Shown one piece after another: positions 1 to 6,981 of a stretch of 14,998 nucleotides of DNA. Under the pieces are notes generated by a model that searched no databases, was not told the DNA's origin, and worked only from the letters and a program-made list of their open reading frames with translations. The stretch lies in assembly GCA_031290635.1 (NCBI GenBank), contig JAITNE010000155.1:1-14998 (forward strand), in the 5' to 3' direction. How positions within the stretch are numbered: the first letter of the stretch is position 1; every line of letters starts with the position of its first letter. Source of the stretch: Tannerella sp. Lineage in GTDB: Bacteria > Bacteroidota > Bacteroidia > Bacteroidales > Tannerellaceae. A program made the position numbers and the translations under genes.

Positions 1-308
1 AGGAAGGCTTTGTCGCCATCGGGATACGCGCTTAATCGCTCTTCATAACGAGTCCAAACGGCGGGCGCTTTGTCGCCGCGGTAAGCCATCAGCACCGCCG
101 AATAATCTACGGCATAATCAAGCGGAAAAAGCGGCAAGATAGCGTCCAGCAACGCAGTGATACTGTGTCCGTCGGCACGCACAAGGCGCTGTGCATGAGA
201 AGCGGCAGGAAAATTACTGTCGCCAAAGACAATTTCATCGCCATGACCCATCTCTGCCAATATCTTCAGCAGTTCAGGCGATATGATTGGGTCGATTCCT
301 TTTAACAT
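1..308 (-). CDS. fucU: L-fucose mutarotase FucU, C-terminus cut by the window edge
   Basis: Interconverts the alpha and beta anomers of L-fucose so that the downstream enzyme receives its preferred form; cytoplasmic, RbsD/FucU family. About 102 residues are visible of a usual ~140, and the remaining 3' end lies left of position 1. The N-terminus (MLKGIDPIISPELLKILAEM, then GHGDEIVFGDSNFPA) matches the family start closely. His22, in GHGDE, is the expected catalytic histidine, and the RADG and LFPLDY segments are also typical. The ATG at 306-308 is the only sensible start. It lies 46 bp after the stop of the aldo/keto reductase gene on the same strand, so it is probably the downstream part of the same operon. 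RbsD (ribose pyranase) is the nearest alternative, but the sequence reads as FucU. Confidence 0.9.
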   Translation of the reverse strand, partial: MLKGIDPIISPELLKILAEMGHGDEIVFGDSNFPAASHAQRLVRADGHSITALLDAILPLFPLDYAVDYSAVLMAYRGDKAPAVWTRYEERLSAYPDGDKAF

Positions 309-354
309 AATATAGATTCTTAAATTTCGATGAGTACCATAAATAATTCGAGGA

Positions 355-1401
355 TTAATAGATTCTGGATTTCGTGGAGTGTTCGTAGTAGTCGGGATTG
401 TTTCCCATGACGTCGAGAACAGGCTGGCTGATGCGGTCTATCAGCGCTTCCGTTTCGTCGGAGATATCTAATGAACAGGCGTCCACATTCATTTTCAGTT
501 CGTCGATATTGCGCGAGCCGACTAATGTCGATGTCATAAACGGCTTCTTCAATATCCACGCGATTGATAATTGGGCGATATGAACATGCAGGTCGGCAGC
601 TATCCGACGCAATTGATCTACAACCTCGAACAGTTCTTTTTCAGCGCCTTCTTCGTAATGGCGCGACGTTCCTTTGCCGCGTTCCTGTGAGAAATGCCTT
701 GAATGAGCCTGATGTGGCGGCACATCTTCAACGGTTTTGTAGATGCCGGCCAACAATCCCTGCTGTAATCCCATTGAGCCGATGATGCTGATGTTGTTTT
801 GCAGGCAATAAGGCGAGATCTCGGCTTCGATGGCACGCGATACTATGTTGTACGACATCTCGTTGACGTCGATTTGCACGCCGGTAGCAACTACTTCTTC
901 CATCTGTGTACGTCCGAAGTTACTCATGCCGATGGAGCGTATCAAACCTTCTTTTTTAAGGTCGGATAATTGCGCGTAAGCCTCTTCGACAGTCGGAGGC
1001 GCGGCAAGAATGGACTTGTCGGAAGTGAAATGCTCGACCGCCAATTTGTTGATAGGCCAGTGAAGCATATAAACGTCCATGTAATCCATGCCTAAACGCT
1101 GTAAACTTGCGATGCAGTGTTCGCGGACATGATGGCAGTTCGACGGCCCGATTTTAGATATTACGACCGCGTCATTGCGGTGTCCTTTGAGGGCTTTGCC
1201 TAAGGCGCGTTCGCTTTCGCCGTCGTTGTACATCTCCGCCGTGTCAAAAGTGTTCACACCTGAATCCAACGCGGCATTAACTACCTTATCAACGTCATTT
1301 TGGGATTGTTCACCCCAATATTCGCCGCCTCCGAAAGGCCAGCATCCTACGGTCATAGCCGATATGACGATGTCCGAGCTTCCAAGTATTTGTTTTCTCA
1401 T
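355..1401 (-). CDS. Aldo/keto reductase (NAD(P)-dependent), possible sugar dehydrogenase
   Basis: Single-domain TIM-barrel oxidoreductase of the aldo/keto reductase superfamily, cytoplasmic, acting on an aldehyde or aldose with NAD(P)H. The whole tetrad is present; numbered from the GTG-initiated form it is Asp54 and Tyr59 (in FDTAEMYNDGESE), Lys84 (VVISKIG) and His115 (YMLHWP). IGMSNFGRTQ and the C-terminal LVGSRNIDEL cofactor loop are typical. Two starts are possible: GTG at 1402-1404, or the adjacent in-frame ATG at 1399-1401. I chose the ATG (348 residues) because it is the stronger codon and costs only one residue. It lies between a Tat-type Gfo/Idh oxidoreductase upstream and fucU downstream on the same strand. 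That context suggests oxidation of L-fucose or a related deoxyhexose, as in non-phosphorylative fucose pathways, but the substrate is inferred from neighbours only. Confidence 0.9.
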   Translation of the reverse strand: MRKQILGSSDIVISAMTVGCWPFGGGEYWGEQSQNDVDKVVNAALDSGVNTFDTAEMYNDGESERALGKALKGHRNDAVVISKIGPSNCHHVREHCIASLQRLGMDYMDVYMLHWPINKLAVEHFTSDKSILAAPPTVEEAYAQLSDLKKEGLIRSIGMSNFGRTQMEEVVATGVQIDVNEMSYNIVSRAIEAEISPYCLQNNISIIGSMGLQQGLLAGIYKTVEDVPPHQAHSRHFSQERGKGTSRHYEEGAEKELFEVVDQLRRIAADLHVHIAQLSIAWILKKPFMTSTLVGSRNIDELKMNVDACSLDISDETEALIDRISQPVLDVMGNNPDYYEHSTKSRIY

Positions 1402-1424
1402 CACTTATTAATTTTTTAATTTAT

Positions 1425-1450
1425 GGGCAAGGGCAAACACCAGCCCCTAC
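1425..1450. repeat. GGGCAAG...CAGCCCCTAC intergenic repeat, copy 1
   Basis: G/C-rich element in an otherwise A/T-rich gap. It begins GGGCAAGGGCAAACACC and ends AGCCCCTAC. A closely related copy in the same orientation lies at 2949-2973. The complement of the terminal CTAC supplies the TAG stop (1447-1449) of the Gfo/Idh gene, so the element abuts the coding end exactly. GGGCA...TGCCCC-type elements are common as dispersed repeats in environmental bacteria; I have not identified a named family. Confidence 0.6.
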
Positions 1451-2799
1451 GTTATTTCATAACCCTTCCTGTACGTACCTCTTGCGAGAACATTTGCTTC
1501 GTCGCAGTTAGTGAATTTTTCGGTTGCAGGATCGAAAAGCAATTGCTTGTTGCCGACGCGATAAGCTGTATTGCCGAGGTGCACGAGCGTTGCGCTGCGA
1601 TGGCATTCTTCGGGGCTACCGTTAGGAGTTTTGCGCGAGCGGATACATTCGATAAAGTTAATTTGATGTTCTTTGTCGGGAAAAATACCGCCTTCCTGAG
1701 CCACAATCTCGTTGTTAGGACCCAGCACCTGCCAGCCGCCGCCATGACGACCGAGATACATCAATCCTTCGGTTCCATAGATTTCCGTGCGGGTAGAATT
1801 ATTCCTCCAGGAAGGGAATTTAGTCGAATCCATACGAACATCATTTGGAGTTTTGGTCATATAATTAGTAGCGCAGGCGTTGTCGAGCGACAAGGTGTAG
1901 TCGCCAAAGTCATAAACCACAGCCTGAAATTCGGGCGTCTCCCTCGTTCCTCCGAAAATATGATTTCCACCCCATCCGTAGATGGATTTCGGATGACCAG
2001 GATCGCCTATCACAAAGCGGCACAAGTCCATCACGTGCGAAGCGTCGTCAGCCAGATTGCCGCCGCTGTACGCCCAATAGTTCAGCCAGCCGCCGCGACC
2101 GTTTTCTTCCACACTCGAGGGGCTGAAGGGACGCATCGGCGCAGGTCCTAACCATTTATCCCAGTCGAGCCATGCCGGAACGGGCGCTTCGGGAGCTTCA
2201 GTCCATTTGCCGCCGCCGAGCATGTTGTAGCATTTGACGGTTACGATTTTGCCTAACTTGCCGCTTTTGATGTATTCACGAGCCGAAAAAGCGTAGGGCG
2301 CGCTGCGGTTTTGGAAGCCGACCTGTACTACGCGCTTGTATTTTGTGGCGGCTTCGACCATCTTTCGACCTTCCAGGATGTTGATGGACGGATTTTTCTC
2401 TACATAAACGTCTTTGCCGGCCTGACACGCCAATATTGTGGCGGGCATGTGCCAGTGTTCGGGCGTCGCCACCCAGACGGCGTCCACGTCCTTGTCGTCG
2501 AAGATTTCCTTCATCTGAGCGGTTGTGCCGGGTCTTGTGCCGAACGCCTTTTCGACTTCGGCGGCGGCTTTGCCGAGCTTTGTTTTGTTGACGTCGCAGA
2601 CGGTCTTGATAACGACGTTTGCGTTGATACGGCAGCAATTGATGATGCAACTCAGTCCGCGACCGCCGCAACCGACTAAGGCCAGCACGACCTTGTCGTT
2701 AGCTCCACGAGCCGCAGAATTTCCAAACATAAATCCTCCACCGACGGCCATTCCCGCGCCGGCCAATGCGCTTCTCTTAATAAATTCTCTTCTTTCCAT
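1447..2799 (-). CDS. Tat-exported Gfo/Idh/MocA family oxidoreductase
   Basis: NAD(P)-dependent sugar or cyclitol oxidoreductase family protein of 450 residues. The N-terminus MERREFIKRSALAGAG is a twin-arginine signal (R3R4, hydrophobic glycine/alanine stretch, likely processed near residues 30-33), so the folded protein with its cofactor is predicted to be periplasmic. The Rossmann motif GCGGRG starts at residue 43. The family EKP motif appears as EKNPS (Glu134-Lys135), and the conserved histidine is His255 in DDASHVMD. The C-terminal half (GGWLNYWAYSGG, GTEGLMYLG) matches the long bacterial subfamily often found in Bacteroidetes and Planctomycetes polysaccharide loci. Start ATG at 2797-2799 has a good TACTTTTG promoter 40 bp upstream. 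It is first in the probable operon with the aldo/keto reductase and fucU. GH109 glycosidases share this fold and signal, but I see no GH109-specific signature; the substrate is unknown. Confidence 0.92.
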   Translation of the reverse strand: MERREFIKRSALAGAGMAVGGGFMFGNSAARGANDKVVLALVGCGGRGLSCIINCCRINANVVIKTVCDVNKTKLGKAAAEVEKAFGTRPGTTAQMKEIFDDKDVDAVWVATPEHWHMPATILACQAGKDVYVEKNPSINILEGRKMVEAATKYKRVVQVGFQNRSAPYAFSAREYIKSGKLGKIVTVKCYNMLGGGKWTEAPEAPVPAWLDWDKWLGPAPMRPFSPSSVEENGRGGWLNYWAYSGGNLADDASHVMDLCRFVIGDPGHPKSIYGWGGNHIFGGTRETPEFQAVVYDFGDYTLSLDNACATNYMTKTPNDVRMDSTKFPSWRNNSTRTEIYGTEGLMYLGRHGGGWQVLGPNNEIVAQEGGIFPDKEHQINFIECIRSRKTPNGSPEECHRSATLVHLGNTAYRVGNKQLLFDPATEKFTNCDEANVLARGTYRKGYEIT

Positions 2800-2838
2800 G
2801 TTATTATATTATTAAAATAAATTGAATAATAGCGGCTA

Positions 2839-2870
2839 CAAAAGTACATGAAAATACTTGGATTTGCAAG
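2839..2870 (-). promoter_or_regulatory. Bacteroidetes-type promoter for the Gfo/Idh operon
   Basis: On the minus strand TACTTTTG (2839-2846) fits the Bacteroidetes -7 consensus TAnnTTTG. A TTG-containing -33 element (CTTG, 2867-2870) lies 20 bp further upstream, within the usual 19-21 bp spacing. The start codon is about 40 bp downstream. Confidence 0.6.
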
Positions 2871-2895
2871 CTCGGCATGAAAAAATTTTTCTATC

Positions 2896-2921
2896 ATGCA
2901 ACGTTTCACATATTGTTGCAT
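2896..2921. promoter_or_regulatory. Inverted repeat, candidate operator in the divergent promoter region
   Basis: ATGCAAC (2896-2902) and GTTGCAT (2915-2921) are a perfect 7-bp inverted pair 12 bp apart. They lie just upstream of the Gfo/Idh promoter and about 83 bp before the divergent lipoprotein gene. Dyad symmetry at that position fits a dimeric regulator site for either direction. No regulator is assigned; a weak hairpin is the alternative. Confidence 0.35.
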
Positions 2922-2948
2922 CTATAAAGTATATTTACTTTCGGGAAA

Positions 2949-2973
2949 GGGCAGGGGCAAGCCCAGCCCCTAC
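2949..2973. repeat. GGGCAGGGGCAAG...AGCCCCTAC intergenic repeat, copy 2
   Basis: Second copy of the element at 1425-1450 in the same orientation, sharing the GGGCA start and the AGCCCCTAC end. GGGGC and GCCCC within it can pair into a small hairpin. It lies 30 bp upstream of the lipoprotein start, so it would be in that gene's leader if transcription begins further upstream. Confidence 0.6.
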
Positions 2974-3003
2974 TACTTAACTTCAAAATAACTTCTTAAA
3001 CTT

Positions 3004-4287
3004 ATGAACAGAATACTATTTTTACTGATTGTCGGCTTGATGGCCGCATGTGACGGCTCGGAGTTGTTCACGGTTCAGATGAACGAGCCGGTACTGATGA
3101 CCGAAGCCGCTTTTCGCAGTTCCGTAAAGGTGAAAAGCGAGAGCAAACCCATTGAGAGCTATGGCAAAATCTGCTTCTACAATGGTTACCTGTATATCTC
3201 CGCGCCGGGCGAGGGGATACATATCTTCGACAACCGCAACCCTGCAAAGCCTCTTAATGTCGGCTTCATCGAGCTGACAGGCAATGCAGACATCGCTATC
3301 AAAAACGATCTGCTTTATGCCGATGCGCTGATAGATTTGGTTTGGTTTGACGTTACCAATCCGGCAAAGCCCGCGCTGAAAGGTCGGTTGGAAAACGTAT
3401 TTCCATATACTTATCCTGCGACCGGCAACGATTATCGATGCGATTACAGCACGATGTTTGCGGCGGACGGCACACAGAATGGAGTGCTCGTCGGCTGGAA
3501 GGTCAGAAAGCGCAAAATCCCCGCCGATGACTATTATGAAGTACAATATGATCCGGCGTCACCCTCACCCTCAGCCTCAGCCTCATTCACATCAAAGGCA
3601 GAGTCTTCTACGGGCACGAACGGTTCGATGTCGCGTTTTGCGATCTATGACAAATATCTGTATGCTGTAATCAACTATGAGATGCAAATCTTTGACCTCA
3701 CGGGCGAGCAACCGCAGAAAGTTTCGGGTGAAGAAGGCAACACATATATCGGCAATGTGGAAACCATTTTCAGTTATAAGGACAACATGTTTCTGGGGAT
3801 GCCGACGGGGATGTCGATTTATTCCGTCAAGAACCCGACCCAGCCCGAAAGATGCGCCACAATTACGCATGTACTTGGTTGCGATCCGGTTGTAGTAGAT
3901 AACGATCTGGCTTACGTAACGGTTCATTCGGGCAATTTCTGCGGACAAAACAATGACGAGCTGTTTATTGTTGACGTCAAGGACGTTTATCACCCGAAGC
4001 AGTTAGTTTCGTTTACGATGACGAATCCGAAAGGGCTTGGCGTCGATAGCGACAAGCAAACTCTTTTCCTCTGCGACGACGGACTGAAGGTTTACAAGAT
4101 CGGCGACGACCCTCAAACTCTCGTCTCCAACCGTCTAACGCACATCACCGGCATGGATGGCTATGACCTGATACCCTACAACAATGTTTTGATGATGATA
4201 GCCGATGATGGTTTGTACCAATACGATTATTCAAATATAAATGCGCTCAAGAAATTGAGCGTAATTCCGGTTAAAAAGACCAACTAA
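3004..4287 (+). CDS. LVIVD-repeat beta-propeller lipoprotein
   Basis: Predicted surface or periplasmic lipoprotein of 427 residues. MNRILFLLIVGLMAAC is a signal peptide ending in a lipobox with Cys16 as the lipidated residue; Asp17 follows. The body carries repeated LVIVD-type blades: GIHIFDNRNPAKP, LVWFDVTNPAKP, MQIFDL, MSIYSVKNPTQP, LFIVDVKDVYHP, LKVYKIGDDPQ. These predict a six- to seven-bladed propeller, probably a binding or scaffold protein; no catalytic residues are evident. A Ser/Pro/Ala-rich loop (about residues 186-204) interrupts the blade series and comes from hexanucleotide repeats at 3559-3588. It is a single-gene unit, divergent from the Gfo/Idh operon and followed by a hairpin terminator. 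The start is supported by the signal peptide. The ligand is unknown; YncE-like propellers are the alternative reading. Confidence 0.85.
   Translation: MNRILFLLIVGLMAACDGSELFTVQMNEPVLMTEAAFRSSVKVKSESKPIESYGKICFYNGYLYISAPGEGIHIFDNRNPAKPLNVGFIELTGNADIAIKNDLLYADALIDLVWFDVTNPAKPALKGRLENVFPYTYPATGNDYRCDYSTMFAADGTQNGVLVGWKVRKRKIPADDYYEVQYDPASPSPSASASFTSKAESSTGTNGSMSRFAIYDKYLYAVINYEMQIFDLTGEQPQKVSGEEGNTYIGNVETIFSYKDNMFLGMPTGMSIYSVKNPTQPERCATITHVLGCDPVVVDNDLAYVTVHSGNFCGQNNDELFIVDVKDVYHPKQLVSFTMTNPKGLGVDSDKQTLFLCDDGLKVYKIGDDPQTLVSNRLTHITGMDGYDLIPYNNVLMMIADDGLYQYDYSNINALKKLSVIPVKKTN
3559..3588 (+). repeat. Hexanucleotide tandem repeat inside the LVIVD gene
   Basis: Five consecutive TCANCC-like hexamers (TCACCC x2, TCAGCC x2, then TCATTC) encode Ser-Pro-Ser-Pro-Ser-Ala-Ser-Ala. 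The period divides by three, so copy-number change keeps the frame. Confidence 0.8.
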
Positions 4288-4313
4288 TCCAATACTGTAG
4301 AATCTGTTTGTTG

Positions 4314-4368
4314 ATATCACCGAGTTGCAGCCCGCTTCATAGCGAATGCAATTTCGGTGATATTTTTA
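4314..4368 (+). terminator. Intrinsic terminator after the LVIVD lipoprotein gene
   Basis: ATATCACCGA (4314-4323) pairs perfectly with TCGGTGATAT (4354-4363). The stem continues through TTGCA/TGCAA and CGC/GCG after small internal loops, and TTTTT (4363-4367) follows. It starts 27 bp after the lipoprotein stop. On the minus strand the same hairpin is not followed by a T-tract, so it mainly serves the plus-strand gene. Confidence 0.8.
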
Positions 4369-4428
4369 TTATGCATCGACGCAAAAATCGTTCGGCGACA
4401 TATTAATTAAGCGCCTGTGAGAACATCA

Positions 4429-6969
4429 TCATTCCAAAACGGGATGGACGATTTCGCCTCGACGTTGGGCTTCTATGTATTCGTAGGCGCCGTAGAAATC
4501 CGAATTGCAGTCTAACCAAAGGGTGATTTTACGCATTTCTTCAGAGGTTAATTTGACGTTCTTATGGCCTTTCTCTAACATTTGGCCGAGTTTTGATGCG
4601 CGTGAGCCGAACTTGCCCGGATATGTCTTGGATTCGACGAACGAACCGCCACCGTCATAATAAAAGGCGTAAGGCTGCAGGTTGCGATATGAAACAGACC
4701 ATCTTTCTTTGTCGATTGTGCCTGATAAATCGGGAATCGTCAGGCCTGCAGTGTGGCAGATGACGCAGTTTCGGTCTAATACCGGCTGTACTAATCGTAC
4801 GTAACTGAAGGGGTTGGAGCCGTCTGTTTCGGGTTGGATGACCGACGGCTTGCGTTTCAGAGCTAAGGGCATTTGTTGTTGTGAGGGCGTTCTGTGACGG
4901 TTTTCGTGGCATCCGATACAGCTAATGTTTTCTTTTGGCGAGGCATAGACGTCTGAACGCATGGATTGTACGGCTCGGCCTTCGGCGTCCAAGGCTTGAA
5001 AAAAGACCGGTATAAACGGGCGCAGGTAAAAACTGACGCTGCCGTCTTTCTCGACCGGAACTGTGCCTAATACTGCGCGGGCATTCTTTTCCGTGCCGTA
5101 ACCGATAGCCGGATTATGGCGGCCGGGGTTGCTTTTGGGCAGGACTTGAATGATGCGCAGGTCGGTGATTTTTGTGTCTTGTGGCCAGTCGTGACGGCTT
5201 TCATATATATTCATTATTGAAACTGTGGCCGGTTCGCAGGTTGTTGTGTCGGGTTTGGCTTCGGAGAGCAGTTGAGGACGGTCTGAATTGAAACGTTTTT
5301 GGTTTACATCAACTAAATATGGCCGGACAAGGTCGGGAATGACCGGTGGGGCAAGGCGGGATTTCAGCGGAAGAGGGCTTAGGGAGGCGATATTGGGGTC
5401 TCGGTAGAGTAATTCCATATTTCCAAAGGCGTCCAAGAGATATATGCCGTAGTTTTCGACGGATAATTTACTGTCGGCGCCGGACGGGGCTTTGTCCGTC
5501 GGCTTTTCGGGGTAACCGAATACGCAGAGATAATACGTCTCGCTCAATGGCCAGGGTGTGGCGTAGGAGGCTTCGCGACAGTAATATCCGTATTCTGATT
5601 CGGGAAATCGTTCGTCCGGTGTTATCAGTTTGACCGGCGCCATGGCGTCATCGTCGTCTGTCTGAGGATTGACTATCACTATTGAGCCGTAAGTTTGTCC
5701 GTGATGTGCGGCTGCTGTTGCCACGATGTTTGTGGATTGAGGTATGGCGCGAATGTCCATTTCCATGCAGGGACGGTCTTTCCAGTCTTTGGGGTAGTTG
5801 CCGTGAATGGAAAGTGCGTTTCGGCCGTCGGGCGTCGTAGTCCATGGGTGATGTGCCTGATAAAATCCTCTGTCAACATAATCCCATCGTGAATAGACAA
5901 TCGTTCCGTCGTGTAGCAGGCTCGGTTGCCATTCGCAGGTTTCGTGATGACTTAATCGTTCCATCCGACTGCCGTCTTCGTTCATTCGATGGAGGGTGTA
6001 GGTAAACCATGGCGCACCTCCGGAGGCTGTCATGTGACATCGGCCGAATCCGCCGCGACGGTCTGAAATGAAGGCTATCTTGCCGTTGGGTAACCAGCAG
6101 GGATCAAAGTCGTTGAAGACGCCGCAGGTCAATTGATGCAAGTCCGACCCGTCCGTATTGATGCTGAAGATGTGCCACGCGTTCTTGTCGGTGAAGGAAC
6201 ATTCCAGGCCGCTGTAATTATAGTACCCGTCGGCGTCTTCGGGCGCGGGAACGGCGGGTCGATAGCCTTCGGCTTCGGTGTAGGCGAATAGGATTTTTTG
6301 TCCGTCAAAAGATAATTCCGGAGAGAGATATGCGCCGTCGGGCAGTTGATTTTGAATGATATTCAGCGCTACAGGGTTTGCTGTGAAAGGGTTTTCGAGC
6401 ATAAAAAGTCCTTCGCCTTTGGTGGCGTGTATTCCGTAATACTGACCGGCCATGTGGTCGCCTCCCGGCTCGCTGCGAGGATTTTTCTTGTGTTTGATGA
6501 ATACTATGCGGTCAAAATCAAGTAAGGGATTGGTGAAAGCTATTCTGCGACGTAAGGCGCAGGCTTTGAGGTAAAGGTCTTTCCTTTCTTTTGAGGTATC
6601 GCTTGCGGGCGTATTGCGTATGGTTTCTTCCAAAGCTATCAACTCGTCTCCCAAAGCCGTGATTCCGGCATTGTTATTTCCGGCATTGTTGACTATATCA
6701 TTCAATAAAGCTCTCGTTCTTCGTATGACAATGTCGGCAGGATCTCTGTCCGACGGAAACAGTAATGCCTCCTGCCTGTAAACCAATTCCGGTTTGGCGA
6801 AACGGCTCATCGGCAATCTTCCGTCACGCAGAGCTTCCAAACGATCGTATTGCTTCATCGCTTCTGTCTGCAAATCCGGCATCGTTGCTTCCGGCACATC
6901 TTGCAGACTTGATTGTTTCATTCCTGAAAAAATAAACACGCATCCGGCTATAATAAGTATTTTCTTCAT
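4429..6969 (-). CDS. Secreted PD40 beta-propeller protein with two CxxCH haem sites
   Basis: Exported protein of 846 residues. MKKILIIAGCVFIFSG is a signal peptide; Cys10 lies inside the hydrophobic core, so I do not call it a lipoprotein. Residues ~60-150 are helical. Residues ~205-420 carry TolB/PD40-type propeller repeats (LSPELSFDGQKILFAY, DPCWLPNGKIAFISDRRGG, WQPSLLHDGTIVYSRW). The C-terminal part has two c-type haem motifs, CIGCH (Cys684, Cys687, His688) and CVICH (Cys735, Cys738, His739). This architecture resembles the family annotated from the hydrazine-synthase alpha-subunit middle domain, widespread in Planctomycetes and Bacteroidetes and mostly of unknown function, so hydrazine synthesis should not be inferred. 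It begins 12 bp after the GH78 rhamnosidase stop, so the two are co-transcribed. A role in periplasmic electron transfer during sugar oxidation is inference. Confidence 0.85.
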   Translation of the reverse strand: MKKILIIAGCVFIFSGMKQSSLQDVPEATMPDLQTEAMKQYDRLEALRDGRLPMSRFAKPELVYRQEALLFPSDRDPADIVIRRTRALLNDIVNNAGNNNAGITALGDELIALEETIRNTPASDTSKERKDLYLKACALRRRIAFTNPLLDFDRIVFIKHKKNPRSEPGGDHMAGQYYGIHATKGEGLFMLENPFTANPVALNIIQNQLPDGAYLSPELSFDGQKILFAYTEAEGYRPAVPAPEDADGYYNYSGLECSFTDKNAWHIFSINTDGSDLHQLTCGVFNDFDPCWLPNGKIAFISDRRGGFGRCHMTASGGAPWFTYTLHRMNEDGSRMERLSHHETCEWQPSLLHDGTIVYSRWDYVDRGFYQAHHPWTTTPDGRNALSIHGNYPKDWKDRPCMEMDIRAIPQSTNIVATAAAHHGQTYGSIVIVNPQTDDDDAMAPVKLITPDERFPESEYGYYCREASYATPWPLSETYYLCVFGYPEKPTDKAPSGADSKLSVENYGIYLLDAFGNMELLYRDPNIASLSPLPLKSRLAPPVIPDLVRPYLVDVNQKRFNSDRPQLLSEAKPDTTTCEPATVSIMNIYESRHDWPQDTKITDLRIIQVLPKSNPGRHNPAIGYGTEKNARAVLGTVPVEKDGSVSFYLRPFIPVFFQALDAEGRAVQSMRSDVYASPKENISCIGCHENRHRTPSQQQMPLALKRKPSVIQPETDGSNPFSYVRLVQPVLDRNCVICHTAGLTIPDLSGTIDKERWSVSYRNLQPYAFYYDGGGSFVESKTYPGKFGSRASKLGQMLEKGHKNVKLTSEEMRKITLWLDCNSDFYGAYEYIEAQRRGEIVHPVLE
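6663..6692. repeat. 15-bp tandem duplication inside the PD40/haem gene
   Basis: TTCCGGCATTGTTAT is followed immediately by TTCCGGCATTGTTGA (13 of 15 identical). It encodes the repeated Asn-Asn-Ala-Gly segment in the N-terminal helical region, and the frame is kept. Confidence 0.8.
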
Positions 6970-6981
6970 CTTGTGAGATTT

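Noticed and set aside
1423..2151. 242-residue plus-strand ORF
   Set aside because: Antisense shadow inside the Gfo/Idh gene, which has a full family match, Tat signal and promoter on the other strand.
1447..2799. GH109 alpha-N-acetylgalactosaminidase
   Set aside because: The fold and Tat signal agree, but GH109-specific segments were not recognised and the C-terminal half fits the long Gfo/Idh subfamily better.
2928..2945. Promoter for the LVIVD lipoprotein gene (TATATTTA or TACTTTCG)
   Set aside because: Both differ from TAnnTTTG at a conserved base and neither has a well-spaced -33 box; too weak to list.
4429..6969. Hydrazine synthase subunit
   Set aside because: Only the general propeller plus haem architecture is shared. 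No other hydrazine synthase subunit is present and the neighbour is a rhamnosidase.
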